A stretch of DNA of 64,000 nt, taken from contig JAQWFQ010000011.1 in NCBI GenBank assembly GCA_029238665.1, positions 29,978 through 93,977 of the forward strand, in the 5' to 3' direction. Positions 37,035 through 45,791 of the stretch are shown piece after piece. Position numbers and translations under genes: made by a program. The notes beneath the pieces are model-generated. The model did not search any database and was not told the DNA's origin. It saw only the letters and a list, made by a program, of their open reading frames with translations. The stretch comes from Crocinitomicaceae bacterium. GTDB taxonomy: Bacteria > Bacteroidota > Bacteroidia > Flavobacteriales_D > Crocinitomicaceae. The stretch's first letter is position 1, and each line of letters starts with the position of its first letter.

Positions 37035-37754
37035 TTAGATTTTTGAATCAAAGGCAATGTCCAACAAGTCTTGTTTTGATACGGGTGAATTTAGCGTAGT
37101 TAACTCGGATGTTTTAGTGTTTATGGCTAAAAAGTCGCAGGCTGTATCAATACTCAGTTCTAAATCATGAGAAGATAGGATGATGCACTTGTTTGTTTCT
37201 TTTGCTATTCTTTTCAATGTCTGGTGAAGTAGTAGTTTGTTTGAGTAGTCTAAAAAGGCGGTTGGTTCATCAAGCAGAATTACCGATGTGTCTTGAGCGA
37301 TTGCCTTTGCTATTGAGACTAATTGTCGTTCTCCATCAGAGAGTTCAGATGTAAACTTATTGCCCAGAGAGGTAATGTTTAAAATTTCAAGTGATTTAGA
37401 AATGATGTCATTGTCTGTTTTTCGTAGACGGCCTAAGGCGTTAGTGTAGGGCGACCTTCCCAACGATATAAACTCACGTACAGTTAGGTAGTCCGTTTGT
37501 GGAAATGTTGGTTTTACCAGTGAAATTTTTTTTGATAGTACTCGTCTTGAAACGGATTGAATGTTCTTCTTGTCAATAAGAATACTACCAGATAGCAAAT
37601 CTTGAATTCCGACTATGGCGTTTAATAAGGTAGATTTCCCGGATCCGTTTTTACCAATAAGGATGTATAATTGCCCCTTATCTAATTTGAGGGAATCAAT
37701 TAAAACTAGAGGAGTACTTTTGAACCCGATTGCTGTTTTATTAAACTCAATCAT
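37035..37754 (-). CDS. iron-chelate/cobalamin-type ABC transporter ATP-binding protein
   Basis: Cytosolic ATPase of a FecE/BtuD-like importer. 239 aa. Walker A GKNGSGKSTLLNAIVG, signature LSDGERQLVSIAKAIA (LSDGE instead of LSGGQ, common in this subfamily), Walker B VILLDEPTAFLDYSN and switch SSHDLELSID. The start ATG overlaps the stop of the permease gene by 4 bp, so translation is coupled. Third gene of a substrate-binding protein/permease/ATPase operon. Confidence 0.92.
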   Translation of the reverse strand: MIEFNKTAIGFKSTPLVLIDSLKLDKGQLYILIGKNGSGKSTLLNAIVGIQDLLSGSILIDKKNIQSVSRRVLSKKISLVKPTFPQTDYLTVREFISLGRSPYTNALGRLRKTDNDIISKSLEILNITSLGNKFTSELSDGERQLVSIAKAIAQDTSVILLDEPTAFLDYSNKLLLHQTLKRIAKETNKCIILSSHDLELSIDTACDFLAINTKTSELTTLNSPVSKQDLLDIAFDSKI

Positions 37755-38749
37755 GCTAAACGTTTTAAAACGATTAATACTACAAATGGAGCTCCAACGA
37801 GTGAAGTGAGTGCATTGATTGGGATGTGAATACTACTCTCCAGTAGTTGGATCAGGATGTCGCAGACTAAAATGAATGCCCCTCCAGTTAGAATGGAGGC
37901 GAGAATCAATGTGAAATGATTTTGTGTTTTAATAACTATCCGTACAAGGTTGGGGATAGCTAAACCAACAAAAGCTATAGGGCCACATAATGCTGTAATT
38001 AACCCAGTTAATAGCGCTGTGATACTGATAATGAGTAAGCGTACAGTTTTGTGGTTTATTCCGAGTAGTTTAGCTTCATCTTCACCAATAACCAATGTGT
38101 TTAGTGGTTTTATTAATAACATGGATCCGATTACACCTGTTACAAATAACAGGCATATTATTGGGAGCTGTGATAGTTCTGTTTTTTGCAGTGACCCCAT
38201 AGCCCACATGGTAAAGGATTTTAGTTCTTCTGATGAGCTCGCAGACTGAATAATGAAAACAATAGCACTTGTAAAGCTACCTAGCATTAATCCTACAAGT
38301 AAAAGTGATATGTGTGACCTCACAAAAGCGGAGAAAAATAGGATTATAATTCCAAAAACAAAGGCTCCAATTAATGCACTTGGAATAATTCCCAGCCCTG
38401 AGTTTAATAACGGTATGCCTGTCATTATACTAAAAGCGACAAATAAACTGGCTCCTGAATTTATCCCTAGTACAAAGGGCCCTGCTAAAGGGTTGTTAAA
38501 TAGTGTTTGCATAAGCAAGCCTGACAGGGATAGTCCGGCTCCAGCAATTAAAGCCATAACCATTCTAGGTATGCGCAATTCGCGGACTATTTTTTGACTC
38601 ATGCTTTTATCATTGTAATTAAACAATGCATCGAAAAAGTCTTGAGATTCAATACTGATTTGACCACTAAATAAATGAGTAAGGCATAATAAAGGCAGTA
38701 TGATACCTGCAATTATTAAAAAAGCCGATTGTTTTTTAGTGATATTCAT
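37751..38749 (-). CDS. FecCD/BtuC family ABC transporter permease
   Basis: Inner-membrane permease for ferric siderophore, haem or cobalamin, 332 aa with about 9-10 membrane segments. Family motifs: LRIPRMVMALIAGAGLSLSG, QTLFNNPLAGPFVLGINSGA, the GEDEAKLLGI coupling region and GPIAFVGLAIPNLVR. It overlaps the gene before it by 4 bp and the gene after it by 4 bp. Confidence 0.94.
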   Translation of the reverse strand: MNITKKQSAFLIIAGIILPLLCLTHLFSGQISIESQDFFDALFNYNDKSMSQKIVRELRIPRMVMALIAGAGLSLSGLLMQTLFNNPLAGPFVLGINSGASLFVAFSIMTGIPLLNSGLGIIPSALIGAFVFGIIILFFSAFVRSHISLLLVGLMLGSFTSAIVFIIQSASSSEELKSFTMWAMGSLQKTELSQLPIICLLFVTGVIGSMLLIKPLNTLVIGEDEAKLLGINHKTVRLLIISITALLTGLITALCGPIAFVGLAIPNLVRIVIKTQNHFTLILASILTGGAFILVCDILIQLLESSIHIPINALTSLVGAPFVVLIVLKRLA

Positions 38750-39849
38750 TCGTTAATGTTCTTGTAAAAGTACAAAGAATCCGAAAGGTTTAATTCGGGG
38801 TGGAAGATTTGAATGAAATCAGATAAAACATGATGTGGTTCAATGGCACTCCGTTCCCAGAATAGATTCATGTTGTGCGAGTAGCAGTAGGTGTTGTTTT
38901 TTAAAGGCCCAATGTGTTTTAATTTAGGGTTTAGTTCCAGTATGGCATCATTGCTTGATAGTCCTGGGTTGACCCAGTAGTCGGTGTTTGTGTTGTCTTT
39001 TATTACGCGTTCAAGAGATAATTGAGTGCTTCCGGTGCCTAGGGCGCTTTGGTATTTGTATGTTGCGTGAGCGTCATTGAGTATTTGCGCCACAAAACTG
39101 TTTCCATTTGGAGCATACCATATATCGCCTAAAATGTTTCCGCTCAATACGGTTGGTTTTTTACGGAGTGATTTTGCAGTTTCTTTTAATTTCAAGTAAT
39201 TGGATTCAACTTCATTAAAGTAATGTTGAGCAGTTTCTAATTTGTTGGTGAGTATGCCGAACAGTTTGATCCATTCTGCTTTTCCTAAGGGGTGAGTTTC
39301 TCGCCAATCGTAGATGGGAATGGATTTAATTCCCAAGGTGTTTAGTTTTTTACTTCCAGGAAAACTACTTCCAAACCCACTGTATAGAACCAATTGAGCT
39401 TGAGTTTGTATAATTCTTTCTAAAGGTAGGTTTGATTCTTCCCCAACTTCAATAACTTGATTCTTTGTGATGTTTTCTAGGATCTGTTTGTCGTGAATGT
39501 AACTCTTGTTTAATACGCCTACAATTCGTTCTTGCTCCTTGAGGGCTGAAAGCATGCCGATACTTGTTCCTGACAATGTAATTAGTTTTGATGTTGGCAA
39601 CTGTATTGTTACGTATCCTTGTTTTGATTTTTTAGTATCGGAGGTTAAAAAAAAACGATATTCAATATCTCTAGACTCTGGATTTATAAAATGAAGGAGA
39701 AAGTTGTCTTCCGTTTGAATTAAGTCAAAATGTGAAGCGTAAGTGATTAAAGATTTTTCATCGAGGTGTTTTTTTTTCACGTTTGCAAACTCTTGATTGG
39801 AGCACCCGAGAATTGTCAGTGAAATAAAAAACAAGAATAGAATCTTCAT
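38746..39849 (-). CDS. ABC transporter substrate-binding lipoprotein (iron-chelate/cobalamin type)
   Basis: Periplasmic binding lipoprotein of the TroA/BtuF-like fold. 367 aa from the ATG at 39849, chosen because it begins the lipoprotein signal MKILFLFFISLTILGC; an in-frame upstream ATG at 39885 would add 12 residues and extend into the rplI terminator. Conserved features of Bacteroidota members: SIGMLSALKEQERIVGV, YDWRETHPLGKAEWIKLFG and GDIWYAPNGNSFVAQILNDA. No TonB-dependent receptor adjoins the operon, so the ligand (siderophore, haem or B12) is open. Confidence 0.87.
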   Translation of the reverse strand: MKILFLFFISLTILGCSNQEFANVKKKHLDEKSLITYASHFDLIQTEDNFLLHFINPESRDIEYRFFLTSDTKKSKQGYVTIQLPTSKLITLSGTSIGMLSALKEQERIVGVLNKSYIHDKQILENITKNQVIEVGEESNLPLERIIQTQAQLVLYSGFGSSFPGSKKLNTLGIKSIPIYDWRETHPLGKAEWIKLFGILTNKLETAQHYFNEVESNYLKLKETAKSLRKKPTVLSGNILGDIWYAPNGNSFVAQILNDAHATYKYQSALGTGSTQLSLERVIKDNTNTDYWVNPGLSSNDAILELNPKLKHIGPLKNNTYCYSHNMNLFWERSAIEPHHVLSDFIQIFHPELNLSDSLYFYKNINE

Positions 39850-39883
39850 GATACAAAGAAAAGGTAAATTGATAGAATAGCGC

Positions 39884-39915
39884 AAAAAAAATCCCCTATC
39901 AGTTGATAGAGGATT
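39884..39915 (-). terminator. terminator of the rpsF-rpsR-rplI operon
   Basis: Read on the minus strand: AATCCTCTATC pairs with GATAGGGGATT (one G-U), followed by seven T. It ends the ribosomal operon just before the ABC importer operon. Confidence 0.8.
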
Positions 39916-39938
39916 TAATATTTTGGGTAAATAATGAA

Positions 39939-40385
39939 TTATTCACCTGCAACTTCGAACGTGAATGTTGATTTTACATCCTTGTGTAAGTTTGCAATTG
40001 CCTCGTAAGAACCAATTTCTCTAACTGGCTCTTCTTTGATCTTAAGAGATTTTCTGTCGATATCAATACCTTCAGCCTTAAGGGCTTCAGCTAATTGAAC
40101 AGTGTTAACTGAACCAAAAATCTTTCCTTTTTCACCTACTTTAGTAACAATTTTCACTGAAGTCGCTTCAATCTTAGCACCAAGCTCTTGAGCTTGAACT
40201 AACATTTTAGATTCTTTGTGTGATTTTTGTTTCATGATTTCTGCATGCGCTTTCTTTGCAGAAGCTGTAGCAAGAATACCATATCCTTGAGGGATTAAAA
40301 AGTTACGACCGTATCCAGGCTTTACTGTAACAATTTCGTTCGCGTATCCTAAGTTGTCTACGTTCTTCTTTAAAATTACTTCCAT
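39939..40385 (-). CDS. rplI: 50S ribosomal protein L9
   Basis: Large-subunit protein, 148 aa. The N-terminal domain MEVILKKNVDNLGYANEIVTVKPGYGRNFLIPQG is diagnostic (only part quoted: VKPGYGRNFLIPQG). The long connecting helix is rich in A/K/E and the C-terminal domain contains GSVNTVQLAEAL. Last gene of the rpsF-rpsR-rplI operon, 30 bp after rpsR. Confidence 0.97.
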   Translation of the reverse strand: MEVILKKNVDNLGYANEIVTVKPGYGRNFLIPQGYGILATASAKKAHAEIMKQKSHKESKMLVQAQELGAKIEATSVKIVTKVGEKGKIFGSVNTVQLAEALKAEGIDIDRKSLKIKEEPVREIGSYEAIANLHKDVKSTFTFEVAGE

Positions 40386-40415
40386 TTTGAATAAAATTTC
40401 CTGTTATACAATCAA

Positions 40416-40679
40416 TTATCTTAACATGTCTCCTACGTAAGGAAGAACAGCAATGTGACGTGCACGTTTAATTGCTTTGTTTACTCTTCCTTGGAACTTT
40501 TGAGATGTACCCGTAATACGACGTGGTAAAATCTTTCCTTGTTCATTTACTAGTTTTAGTAAGAAGTTAGCGTCTTTGTAATCGACAAACTTCATACCGC
40601 TTTTCTTAAAGCGACAGTATTTTTCTTTTTTGATCTCGATGTTAATCGGAGTCAAATAGCGAATATCATTTTGAGCCAT
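40416..40679 (-). CDS. rpsR: 30S ribosomal protein S18
   Basis: Small-subunit protein that pairs with S6. 87 aa. Signature: YCRFKKSGMKFVDYKDANFL and ILPRRITGTSQKFQGRVNKA, then IKRARHIAVLPYV. One Cys at the position of the zinc-ribbon-less S18 type. Sits 25 bp after rpsF and 30 bp before rplI. Confidence 0.97.
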   Translation of the reverse strand: MAQNDIRYLTPINIEIKKEKYCRFKKSGMKFVDYKDANFLLKLVNEQGKILPRRITGTSQKFQGRVNKAIKRARHIAVLPYVGDMLR

Positions 40680-40704
40680 TTTGTTCTTTTTTAAGTGTGA
40701 TTAA

Positions 40705-41061
40705 TTAAGCTTCAGCTTTTGCTGATTTAGCCGCTTTCATTTTAGATCTGCGCGTTTCTGCCCATACTAAATGATCTGCATCCATTTTTACTGTTAAGAA
40801 ACGCATAATACGCTCGTCTCTTTTGTAGTTTACTTCTAGTTCAGCAATTGCAGCTCCTGGAGCTTCAAATTCTAATAAAAAGTAAAATCCAGTAGATTTT
40901 TTTTGAATCGGGTATGCTAATTTACGCAATCCCCAACTTTCACTGTGCTTAACCTTTCCACCCAAAGAGCTAATGTCGCCTTCGAATTTCTGCACTGCTT
41001 CCTTTGCCTGATCCTCAGACAAAACGGGAGTTAAAATGAAAACAGTTTCGTACGAATTCAT
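40705..41061 (-). CDS. rpsF: 30S ribosomal protein S6
   Basis: Small-subunit protein, 118 aa. Starts [20 protein letters not shown], with the family segments [20 protein letters not shown] and [13 protein letters not shown], and an Ala/Lys-rich C-terminus. First gene of its operon, with a perfect hairpin in the leader and a consensus -7 element upstream. Confidence 0.97.
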   Translation of the reverse strand: MNSYETVFILTPVLSEDQAKEAVQKFEGDISSLGGKVKHSESWGLRKLAYPIQKKSTGFYFLLEFEAPGAAIAELEVNYKRDERIMRFLTVKMDADHLVWAETRRSKMKAAKSAKAEA

Positions 41062-41094
41062 AAAATTGAGATTATAATTATTAATATTCCTTTG

Positions 41095-41116
41095 TCTTGT
41101 TTTTCTCTAAACAAGA
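41095..41116 (-). promoter_or_regulatory. leader hairpin of the rpsF operon
   Basis: On the minus strand TCTTGTTT, loop AGAGAA, AAACAAGA: a perfect 8-bp stem with a 6-nt loop, close to the predicted transcript 5' end. Many bacteria autoregulate this operon through an S6:S18-binding leader; I do not see that motif's conserved CCG bulge, so function is open. Confidence 0.45.
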
Positions 41117-41119
41117 GCG

Positions 41120-41127
41120 CAAAGATA
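41120..41127 (-). promoter_or_regulatory. -7 element (TATCTTTG) for rpsF-rpsR-rplI
   Basis: Minus-strand TATCTTTG, identical to the rpmH element and a full TAnnTTTG match. The transcription start falls near 41114. The -33 position reads TTTCC rather than TTTG. Confidence 0.55.
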
Positions 41128-41242
41128 TTAAAAAATGTTTGGAAAGTTCTTTTTAAGGGCAATAAAAAAGCCTTTATCAAGGTTTTTCGAGTTTAATTGA
41201 ATTTAAAGCGCGGTACTTCTTTTAAATATTGTGCAAATTTAG

Positions 41243-41250
41243 TACATTCG
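41243..41250 (+). promoter_or_regulatory. possible -7 element (TACATTCG) for acnB
   Basis: TAnnTTCG variant about 85 bp before the acnB ATG; the -33 region lacks TTG at normal spacing. Confidence 0.3.
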
Positions 41251-41334
41251 CCGGACTTCTAAAAGAACATTTTAAACAAAAAAGTGCAGTAGACTTCTGC
41301 TTGAAACTGCTGATAAATCACCAAAAGAATAAAC

Positions 41335-44112
41335 ATGAATATTTATTTAGATTACATCCAAGAAATCAAAGATAGAAAAGCGCAAGGGCTTAATCCAAAA
41401 CCAATTGATGGAGCTGATTTAGTTAGCGCTGTTATTGATCAAATCAAAGATGTAAATAATGAATACAGAGAAGGCTCTCTTGATTTTTTCATCTACAATG
41501 TTTTGCCTGGCACAACAAGTGCTGCAGGAGCTAAGGCTAATTTTCTAAAAGAGATTGTTCTTGGCGAATCTATCGTAGCAGAAATTAATCAAACTTCAGC
41601 TTTTGAACAATTATCACACATGAAGGGTGGTCCTTCTATTACTGTGTTATTAGATCTTGCTTTGGGTGAAGATGCTGCTGTTGCTCGATTGGCTACAGAT
41701 GTATTGAAAACACAAGTATTCTTATACGAAGCGGATACACAACGTTTGGCTAATGCATTTAAAGCTGGAAATAAGTTTGCGACAGAAATTATTGAAAGTT
41801 ATGCGCAAGCAGAGTTTTTTACAAAGCTCCCTGATGTTGATGAAGAGATAGAGGTTGTTACTTATATTGCAGGTGTTGGAGACATTTCTACAGATTTGCT
41901 TTCTCCAGGTGGAGATGCTCACTCAAGATCTGATCGTGAGTTACATGGTCAATGTTTATTTGAGCACAACAAGGATATGCAAAATGAACTTCTTGCATTA
42001 AAAGAGTTGCACCCTGATAAGCGTGTTATGCTAATTGCTGAAAAAGGAACAATGGGAGTTGGTTCTTCTAGAATGTCTGGTGTTAACAATGTGGCGTTAT
42101 GGACAGGAGTTAAATCGAGTCCTTATGTACCTTTCATTAATATAGCACCTGTAATAGCGGGTACAAATGGTATTTCTCCAATCTTCTTAACTACTGTAGG
42201 TGTAACGGGAGGTATTGGTATTGACCTTAAGAATTGGGTCAAGCAAAAAGATGCCAATGGAGAAACTGTTAGAGATGAAGATGGTGAGCCAGTTTTAAAG
42301 CAAGAATATGCAGTTGAAACAGGTACTGTCCTTACGATAAATACGAAGAAAAAGAAATTGTATAATGGTGATAAGGAACTGAAAGATATTTCAGCTGCAT
42401 TGACTCCGCAAAAAATGGAGTTTATTAAAGCTGGAGGATCATACGCAGTTGTCTTTGGCAAGAAGATTCAAACATTTGCAGTGAATTTGTTAGGGGTTGA
42501 AACTCCTCAAGTTTATGCTAAGTCTAAAGAGTTGTCTGTTGAAGGCCAAGGCTTGACAGCAGTTGAAAAAATATTCAATAAAAATGCCGTTGGAACTACT
42601 CCAGGTAAAACATTACACGCTGGCTCAGATGTTCGTGTAGAGGTTAACATTGTAGGTTCTCAGGATACTACTGGGCTTATGACTTCTCAAGAGTTGGAGA
42701 TGATGGCGGCAACAACAATTTCACCAATTGTTGATGGGGCCTACCAGTCGGGTTGTCATACAGCTTCTGTTTGGGATGATAAGTCTAAGGCTAATATTCC
42801 AAGGTTGATGCGTTTTATGAATGACTTCGGATTAATTACTGCCCGTGATCCTGAGAATAAGTATGCACCGATGACCGATGTTATTCACAAGGTACTGAAT
42901 GACATTACAGTTGACGATTGGTCTGTTATTATAGGGGGAGATTCCCACACGAGAATGTCAAAAGGAATTGCTTTTGGTGCAGATTCAGGAACGGTGGCCT
43001 TAGCCCTAGCAACAGGTGAGGCATCAATGCCTATACCGCAATCTGTTAAAGTAACCTTTAAGGGGAAAATGAGAAGCTTCATGGATTTCCGTGATGTGGT
43101 TCATGCTACTCAACAACAGATGTTGAAGCAGTTTGGTGGAGACAATGTATTCCAGGGTAGGGTTATTGAGGTTCACATCGGAACACTTACGGCCGATCAA
43201 TCATTTACATTTACGGATTGGACTGCTGAAATGAAAGCGAAAGCTTCTATCTGTATTTCTGAAGACGAGACTTTAATTGAATCGTTAGAAATTTCAAAGA
43301 GTCGTATTCAGATAATGATCGATAAAGGAATGGATAATGAGGAGCAAGTTCTTCAAGGTCTTATTAATATCGCAAATAAACGAATTTCTGAAATTAAATC
43401 TGGAGATAAGCCGGCAATTAAGCCAGATGCAAACGCAAACTATTTTGCAGAAGTTGTTGTTGATTTAGATGAGGTTGCAGAGCCAATGATAGCTGACCCG
43501 GATGTGAACAATGAGGATGTTTCTAAGCGTTATACACATGATACTATTCGCCCATTGTCGTTCTATGGTGGAACGAAAAAAGTTGATTTAGGATTTATTG
43601 GATCTTGCATGGTTCATAAAGGAGATATGAAAATATTAGCTCAAATGTTGAAAAATATTGAGTCGATACATGGTCGTGTTGAATTTAAAGCTCCTTTAGT
43701 TGTGGCTCCACCAACATATAACATTGTTGATGAGTTAAAAGAAGAAGGAGATTGGGAAGTGTTACAAAAGTACTCAGGGTTTGAGTTTGACGATAACGCA
43801 CCAAAAGGAGTTGCTCGTACCAAGTATGAAAACATGTTGTATTTAGAGCGTCCAGGGTGTAATCTGTGTATGGGTAATCAGGAAAAAGCTGAGCCTGGAG
43901 ATACTGTTATGGCAACGTCAACACGTTTGTTTTCTGGAAGAGTTGTTAAAGATTCTGGTGAGAAAAAAGGAGAGTCATTACTGTCTTCTACACCTGTTGT
44001 AGTGTTGTCTACAATTTTAGGACGAACACCAACTATGGCAGAATACGAAGCAGCAGTTGAAGGGATTGTGTTAACCAAGTTTACCCCGTCTTTAAAGCAG
44101 TTGGTTAAGTAG
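41335..44112 (+). CDS. acnB: aconitate hydratase B (bifunctional aconitase/2-methylisocitrate dehydratase)
   Basis: TCA-cycle enzyme isomerising citrate and isocitrate through a [4Fe-4S] cluster; cytosolic. 925 aa. The AcnB-specific N-terminal HEAT-like domain (about residues 1-160) and the swivel domain come before the catalytic core, the AcnB order. Seen: GDAHSRSDRELHGQC, GVTGGIGIDLKNWV, IIGGDSHTRMSKGIAFGADSG, and the cluster cysteines in GSCMVHKGD and PGCNLCMGNQ. AcnB in other bacteria also binds mRNA when iron-starved. Single gene, ended by a strong terminator. Confidence 0.97.
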   Translation: MNIYLDYIQEIKDRKAQGLNPKPIDGADLVSAVIDQIKDVNNEYREGSLDFFIYNVLPGTTSAAGAKANFLKEIVLGESIVAEINQTSAFEQLSHMKGGPSITVLLDLALGEDAAVARLATDVLKTQVFLYEADTQRLANAFKAGNKFATEIIESYAQAEFFTKLPDVDEEIEVVTYIAGVGDISTDLLSPGGDAHSRSDRELHGQCLFEHNKDMQNELLALKELHPDKRVMLIAEKGTMGVGSSRMSGVNNVALWTGVKSSPYVPFINIAPVIAGTNGISPIFLTTVGVTGGIGIDLKNWVKQKDANGETVRDEDGEPVLKQEYAVETGTVLTINTKKKKLYNGDKELKDISAALTPQKMEFIKAGGSYAVVFGKKIQTFAVNLLGVETPQVYAKSKELSVEGQGLTAVEKIFNKNAVGTTPGKTLHAGSDVRVEVNIVGSQDTTGLMTSQELEMMAATTISPIVDGAYQSGCHTASVWDDKSKANIPRLMRFMNDFGLITARDPENKYAPMTDVIHKVLNDITVDDWSVIIGGDSHTRMSKGIAFGADSGTVALALATGEASMPIPQSVKVTFKGKMRSFMDFRDVVHATQQQMLKQFGGDNVFQGRVIEVHIGTLTADQSFTFTDWTAEMKAKASICISEDETLIESLEISKSRIQIMIDKGMDNEEQVLQGLINIANKRISEIKSGDKPAIKPDANANYFAEVVVDLDEVAEPMIADPDVNNEDVSKRYTHDTIRPLSFYGGTKKVDLGFIGSCMVHKGDMKILAQMLKNIESIHGRVEFKAPLVVAPPTYNIVDELKEEGDWEVLQKYSGFEFDDNAPKGVARTKYENMLYLERPGCNLCMGNQEKAEPGDTVMATSTRLFSGRVVKDSGEKKGESLLSSTPVVVLSTILGRTPTMAEYEAAVEGIVLTKFTPSLKQLVK

Positions 44113-44138
44113 CGTTTAAGGTTAAATAAATTTATTTG

Positions 44139-44168
44139 AGCGGTTAGTTTGTACTAACCGCTTTTTTT
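44139..44168 (+). terminator. terminator after acnB
   Basis: AGCGGTTAGT, loop TTGT, ACTAACCGCT: perfect 10-bp stem, then a T-run. Confidence 0.92.
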
Positions 44169-44261
44169 GATTAAAAAAAATTATTGGCGCAAGTTTTAGG
44201 TGGATTTGGCTACTAAAAATAAAAGGATTAAATTTTAGTACTCAAAAAATCAATTTAAACT

Positions 44262-45785
44262 ATGAAAGTGAAACACTATGTTGCAGCATTATTCTTAATT
44301 GGGTGCTCTGCTTTTCAGTCAATAAATGCACAATCATTTAATGGTTATGCCCTTTATAACTTACAAAATCAAAACACAACTTATTTAATTGATGATGCGG
44401 GTAATATTGCACACTCTTGGTCGTGTTCTAGTTCATGTAATTATGCGGTTTTATTAAAGGACAATGGAAATATTGTTCGTGGTACGAAATATTCGAGTAA
44501 TCAATTGAATGGAGCAGCTATTGGTGGAAGGATTGAAGAACTTGATGAAAATGCAAACGTTGTTTGGGAGTATGTTTATTCAAATTCAGATTACTGTTCT
44601 CATCACGACATTACCTTGTTGCCAAATGGAAATGTGATACTGACTGCATGGGAGGTTAAGTCTTCGGCTGAATTAACACAGGCAGGCTATGACAATGCAA
44701 GTTCTGACAAATGGCCAACCCACTTTGTTGAGTTACAACAAAATGGAACAAGCGCTGATATTGTTTGGGAGTGGCATATTTGGGATCATTTGATTCAAGA
44801 TTATGACGCATCGAAAGATAACTATGGTATCGTTTCAGACCATCCAGAACTTATGGATATTAATGCAATCTCTTCTTCAGGTGGAGGCCCTGGCGGAGGC
44901 CCTGGTGGAGGTGATTGGTTCCATGTGAATGGAGTTGATTACAATGAAACACTAGACCAACTGGTTTTTAGTTCACGCCATGCCAGTGAGTTATTTATCA
45001 TTGATCACAGTACAAGCTCTGCTGAAGCGGCAGGTCATACGGGTGGAAACTCAGGAATGGGAGGTGATTTTTTATACCGTTGGGGAAATCCAGGTAATTA
45101 TGGTTCGTCTGGGTCGCAAACGATTGCTGCTGCGGTTCATGACCCTCGATGGATTGAAGACGATGGTAGACCAATGGGTGGGTACATTCAATACTTTAAT
45201 AATTCAGGTGCTTCAGGTGGGGGTTCTACAGTAGATGCTATTGAAGCTCCAGAAAATGGATTCTTATATGACTTAACAGGAACATCTTATGGGCCTGCTA
45301 ACTATGATTTTAGACATGTTTGCTTAGCAAGTAATACAGGTCAAGGTGCAAGTAATGCAATGTCAAATGGAAACACGTTTGTCAATGTTTCTCAAAATTA
45401 TATGTATGAAGTTGACCAAAGTGGGACAGTTGTTTGGCAGTATAATGCTGGGCCAACAAAAGCGTTTAGGTACGAGTGTGACAATCCAGGAATTATAGCC
45501 CTTTTAGGAGAAGATCCATGCGATTTGTTATCAATTTCTGAAGAAACATTGTCTCAGGTAAACTTGTATCCAAACCCTTCAAGTGGTGTGTTTCAAATTG
45601 ATGGATTTAAATTGGGTCAAAATAATTTAACAATTACAGTGGTTGATATTTATGGGGAAGTTGTTTTTGAGGCTACTAACGCTTTAAGTATTGATTTATC
45701 TAATTATGCTAATGGGGTTTATTTTGCAAAAATGAACTTCAATAATGAAAAAACAATCACACGAAAAATATCTTTACTGCGATAG
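44262..45785 (+). CDS. arylsulfotransferase (ASST)-like secreted protein with T9SS C-terminal sorting domain
   Basis: 507 aa. Signal peptide ends INAQ. The body resembles PAPS-independent arylsulfotransferases (six-bladed propellers that move sulfate between phenols): TTYLIDDAGNIAHSW, VWEYVYSNSDYCSHHDITLLPNGNVIL, DQLVFSSRHASELFIIDHST, AAVHDPRWI. Histidines sit in HHD, SSRH, VHD and FRH, but I cannot prove which would be catalytic. A glycine/proline run (GGGPGGGPGGGDW, about residues 207-219) is inserted mid-domain. The last 75 residues form the type A sorting domain (LYPNPSSGVFQI, YANGVYFAKM, RKISLLR), so the protein crosses the outer membrane by T9SS. First of three closely spaced T9SS cargo genes; 6 bp to the next. 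Confidence 0.82.
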   Translation: MKVKHYVAALFLIGCSAFQSINAQSFNGYALYNLQNQNTTYLIDDAGNIAHSWSCSSSCNYAVLLKDNGNIVRGTKYSSNQLNGAAIGGRIEELDENANVVWEYVYSNSDYCSHHDITLLPNGNVILTAWEVKSSAELTQAGYDNASSDKWPTHFVELQQNGTSADIVWEWHIWDHLIQDYDASKDNYGIVSDHPELMDINAISSSGGGPGGGPGGGDWFHVNGVDYNETLDQLVFSSRHASELFIIDHSTSSAEAAGHTGGNSGMGGDFLYRWGNPGNYGSSGSQTIAAAVHDPRWIEDDGRPMGGYIQYFNNSGASGGGSTVDAIEAPENGFLYDLTGTSYGPANYDFRHVCLASNTGQGASNAMSNGNTFVNVSQNYMYEVDQSGTVVWQYNAGPTKAFRYECDNPGIIALLGEDPCDLLSISEETLSQVNLYPNPSSGVFQIDGFKLGQNNLTITVVDIYGEVVFEATNALSIDLSNYANGVYFAKMNFNNEKTITRKISLLR

Positions 45786-45791
45786 ATTTAG

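Noticed and set aside
38253..38597. 114-codon plus-strand frame inside the ABC permease gene
   Set aside because: Antisense shadow of a clear FecCD permease.
41161..41190. Terminator-like hairpin (AAAAAAGCCTT/AAGGTTTTTC) between rpsF and acnB
   Set aside because: Only a 4-bp core with imperfect flanks, and it lies between divergent promoters where no transcript should end; too weak to call.
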